From NCBI GenBank assembly GCA_023428805.1, contig JAEYWW010000098.1, positions 1-6,704 on the forward strand: a DNA stretch of 6,704 nucleotides. The letters are read 5' to 3'. Origin of the DNA: Armatimonadota bacterium. GTDB taxonomy: Bacteria; Armatimonadota; Fimbriimonadia; Fimbriimonadales; Fimbriimonadaceae. Both the position numbers and the translations under genes were made by a program. Numbering within the stretch: the stretch's first letter is position 1; every line of letters starts with the position of its first letter. The notes under the pieces are model-generated. The model searched no databases, was not told the origin of the DNA, and was given only the letters and a program-made list of their open reading frames with translations. Of the stretch, positions 6,112 through 6,704 are shown piece by piece.

Positions 6112-6704
6112 TTCTTCTTCTTGAACAGCCCGCCCAGGAATCCGGATGCCTTCTGACCCTTCGGGCTGGTTTCGCCCGCCAGTTCGGCGAACCGGCGGAG
6201 AAGCTGCTCCTGCTCGTCGGAGACCTTGGAGGGCACGCTGATGGTGGCCTGAACGATCAGATCGCCTCGATGCTGCCCGTGAAGCCGGGGAAGTCCCTGA
6301 CCCTTGATTCGGAATTCCTTGCCCGGGTCCGTTCCGGCATCAATGTCGAGTTCGAGCGGTCCGGTCAGCCCGTCGATCTGGATGGTGTCGCCCAGCACCG
6401 CCTGAGCGTATGTGAGTTCGACGAGAGTGAAAAGGGTCGTTCCATCCCGCTCAAACCTGTCATCTTCCTCAACTTCAAGAACCACGTAGAGGTCGCCCGG
6501 ATGGCCCGAGCCGATGCCGTCCGATCCCCGACCTTGAACGCGCAAAGTGGAGCCTGACTCGATTCCCGAAGGGACTTGAACTGTGATCGTTTCCTCGACT
6601 CTCTCCAGCTTGCGCCCCTGGCAGGTTGGGCACTTCTCTTCGATGATCTCGCCTGTGCCGGAGCAGTTTGGGCAGGTCGTCGAAGTGCGGACAGAGCCGA
6701 TGAT
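6108..6704 (-). CDS. dnaJ: Chaperone protein DnaJ (Hsp40), C-terminal part, 5' end beyond window
   Basis: DnaJ delivers unfolded proteins to DnaK and stimulates its ATPase. Only the last 198 residues are here; the J domain and Gly/Phe region lie past the window edge, and the frame is open to the last base. The fragment starts inside the zinc-binding domain: GSVRTSTTCPNCSGTGE is the third CXXCXGXG repeat, and CPTCQGRK is the fourth, with the final Gly replaced by Lys although both cysteines remain. Then follow the client-binding beta domains: ITVQVPSGIESGSTLRVQG, GHPGDLYVVLEV, LTYAQAVLGDTIQI, GKEFRIKGQGLP and RGDLIVQATISVPSKVS, all typical of full-length DnaJ. The end is DEQEQLLRRFAEL and a short tail closing in KKKK. 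It overlaps prmA by four bases. Any heat-shock promoter or HrcA site would lie outside the window. Confidence 0.96.
   Translation of the reverse strand: MIGSVRTSTTCPNCSGTGEIIEEKCPTCQGRKLERVEETITVQVPSGIESGSTLRVQGRGSDGIGSGHPGDLYVVLEVEEDDRFERDGTTLFTLVELTYAQAVLGDTIQIDGLTGPLELDIDAGTDPGKEFRIKGQGLPRLHGQHRGDLIVQATISVPSKVSDEQEQLLRRFAELAGETSPKGQKASGFLGGLFKKKK

Noticed and set aside
5581..6156. Plus-strand open frame of 191 codons opposite prmA
   Set aside because: Antisense shadow of a complete, motif-rich prmA in a known gene cluster.

Overview
This is a compact bacterial chromosomal window of moderately high GC. It holds seven genes or gene fragments and almost no intergenic DNA, and everything except one hydrolase gene reads on the minus strand. 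The housekeeping block at the right edge (dnaJ, prmA, rsmE) is a gene order known from many bacteria, so this is core chromosome rather than plasmid or phage. I see no tRNA, rRNA, insertion sequence, CRISPR array or phage gene. The glycosidase lipoprotein and TspO suggest a diderm bacterium. The phylum cannot be fixed from this window: something like Armatimonadota is possible, but that is a guess.

Layout in minus-strand transcription order, right to left. First comes the C-terminal two thirds or so of the Hsp40 co-chaperone DnaJ, cut by the window end. It overlaps prmA (ribosomal protein L11 methyltransferase) by four bases (ATGA). prmA in turn overlaps rsmE (16S rRNA m3U1498 methyltransferase), whose best start is a TTG behind an AGGAGG inside the 3' end of prmA. 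These three look like one translationally coupled protein-folding and ribosome-modification operon. A single plus-strand gene for a dienelactone-hydrolase-family enzyme is wedged in next: its stop lies one base from the rsmE stop, and its start lies about three bases from the start of the next minus-strand gene.

That next gene encodes a 626-residue predicted lipoprotein with a glycoside hydrolase family 65 (acid-trehalase-like, ATH1/PGGHG type) catalytic domain. It runs into a dGTP triphosphohydrolase gene through a TGATG stop/start overlap. After a gap of about 100 bases, the only real intergenic region in the window, comes tspO, a five-helix membrane tryptophan-rich sensory protein. The gap carries three GGAACA repeats spaced 10 and 40 bases apart. 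Directly after tspO, at the left edge, is the start of an unrecognised gene whose frame is interrupted by one in-frame TAG although the protein sequence continues sensibly beyond it.

No wholly new multi-gene system is evident. The points most worth a second look are the interrupted left-edge gene, the phased repeats before tspO, the lipoprotein GH65 enzyme coupled to a dGTPase, and the extremely tight divergent start.
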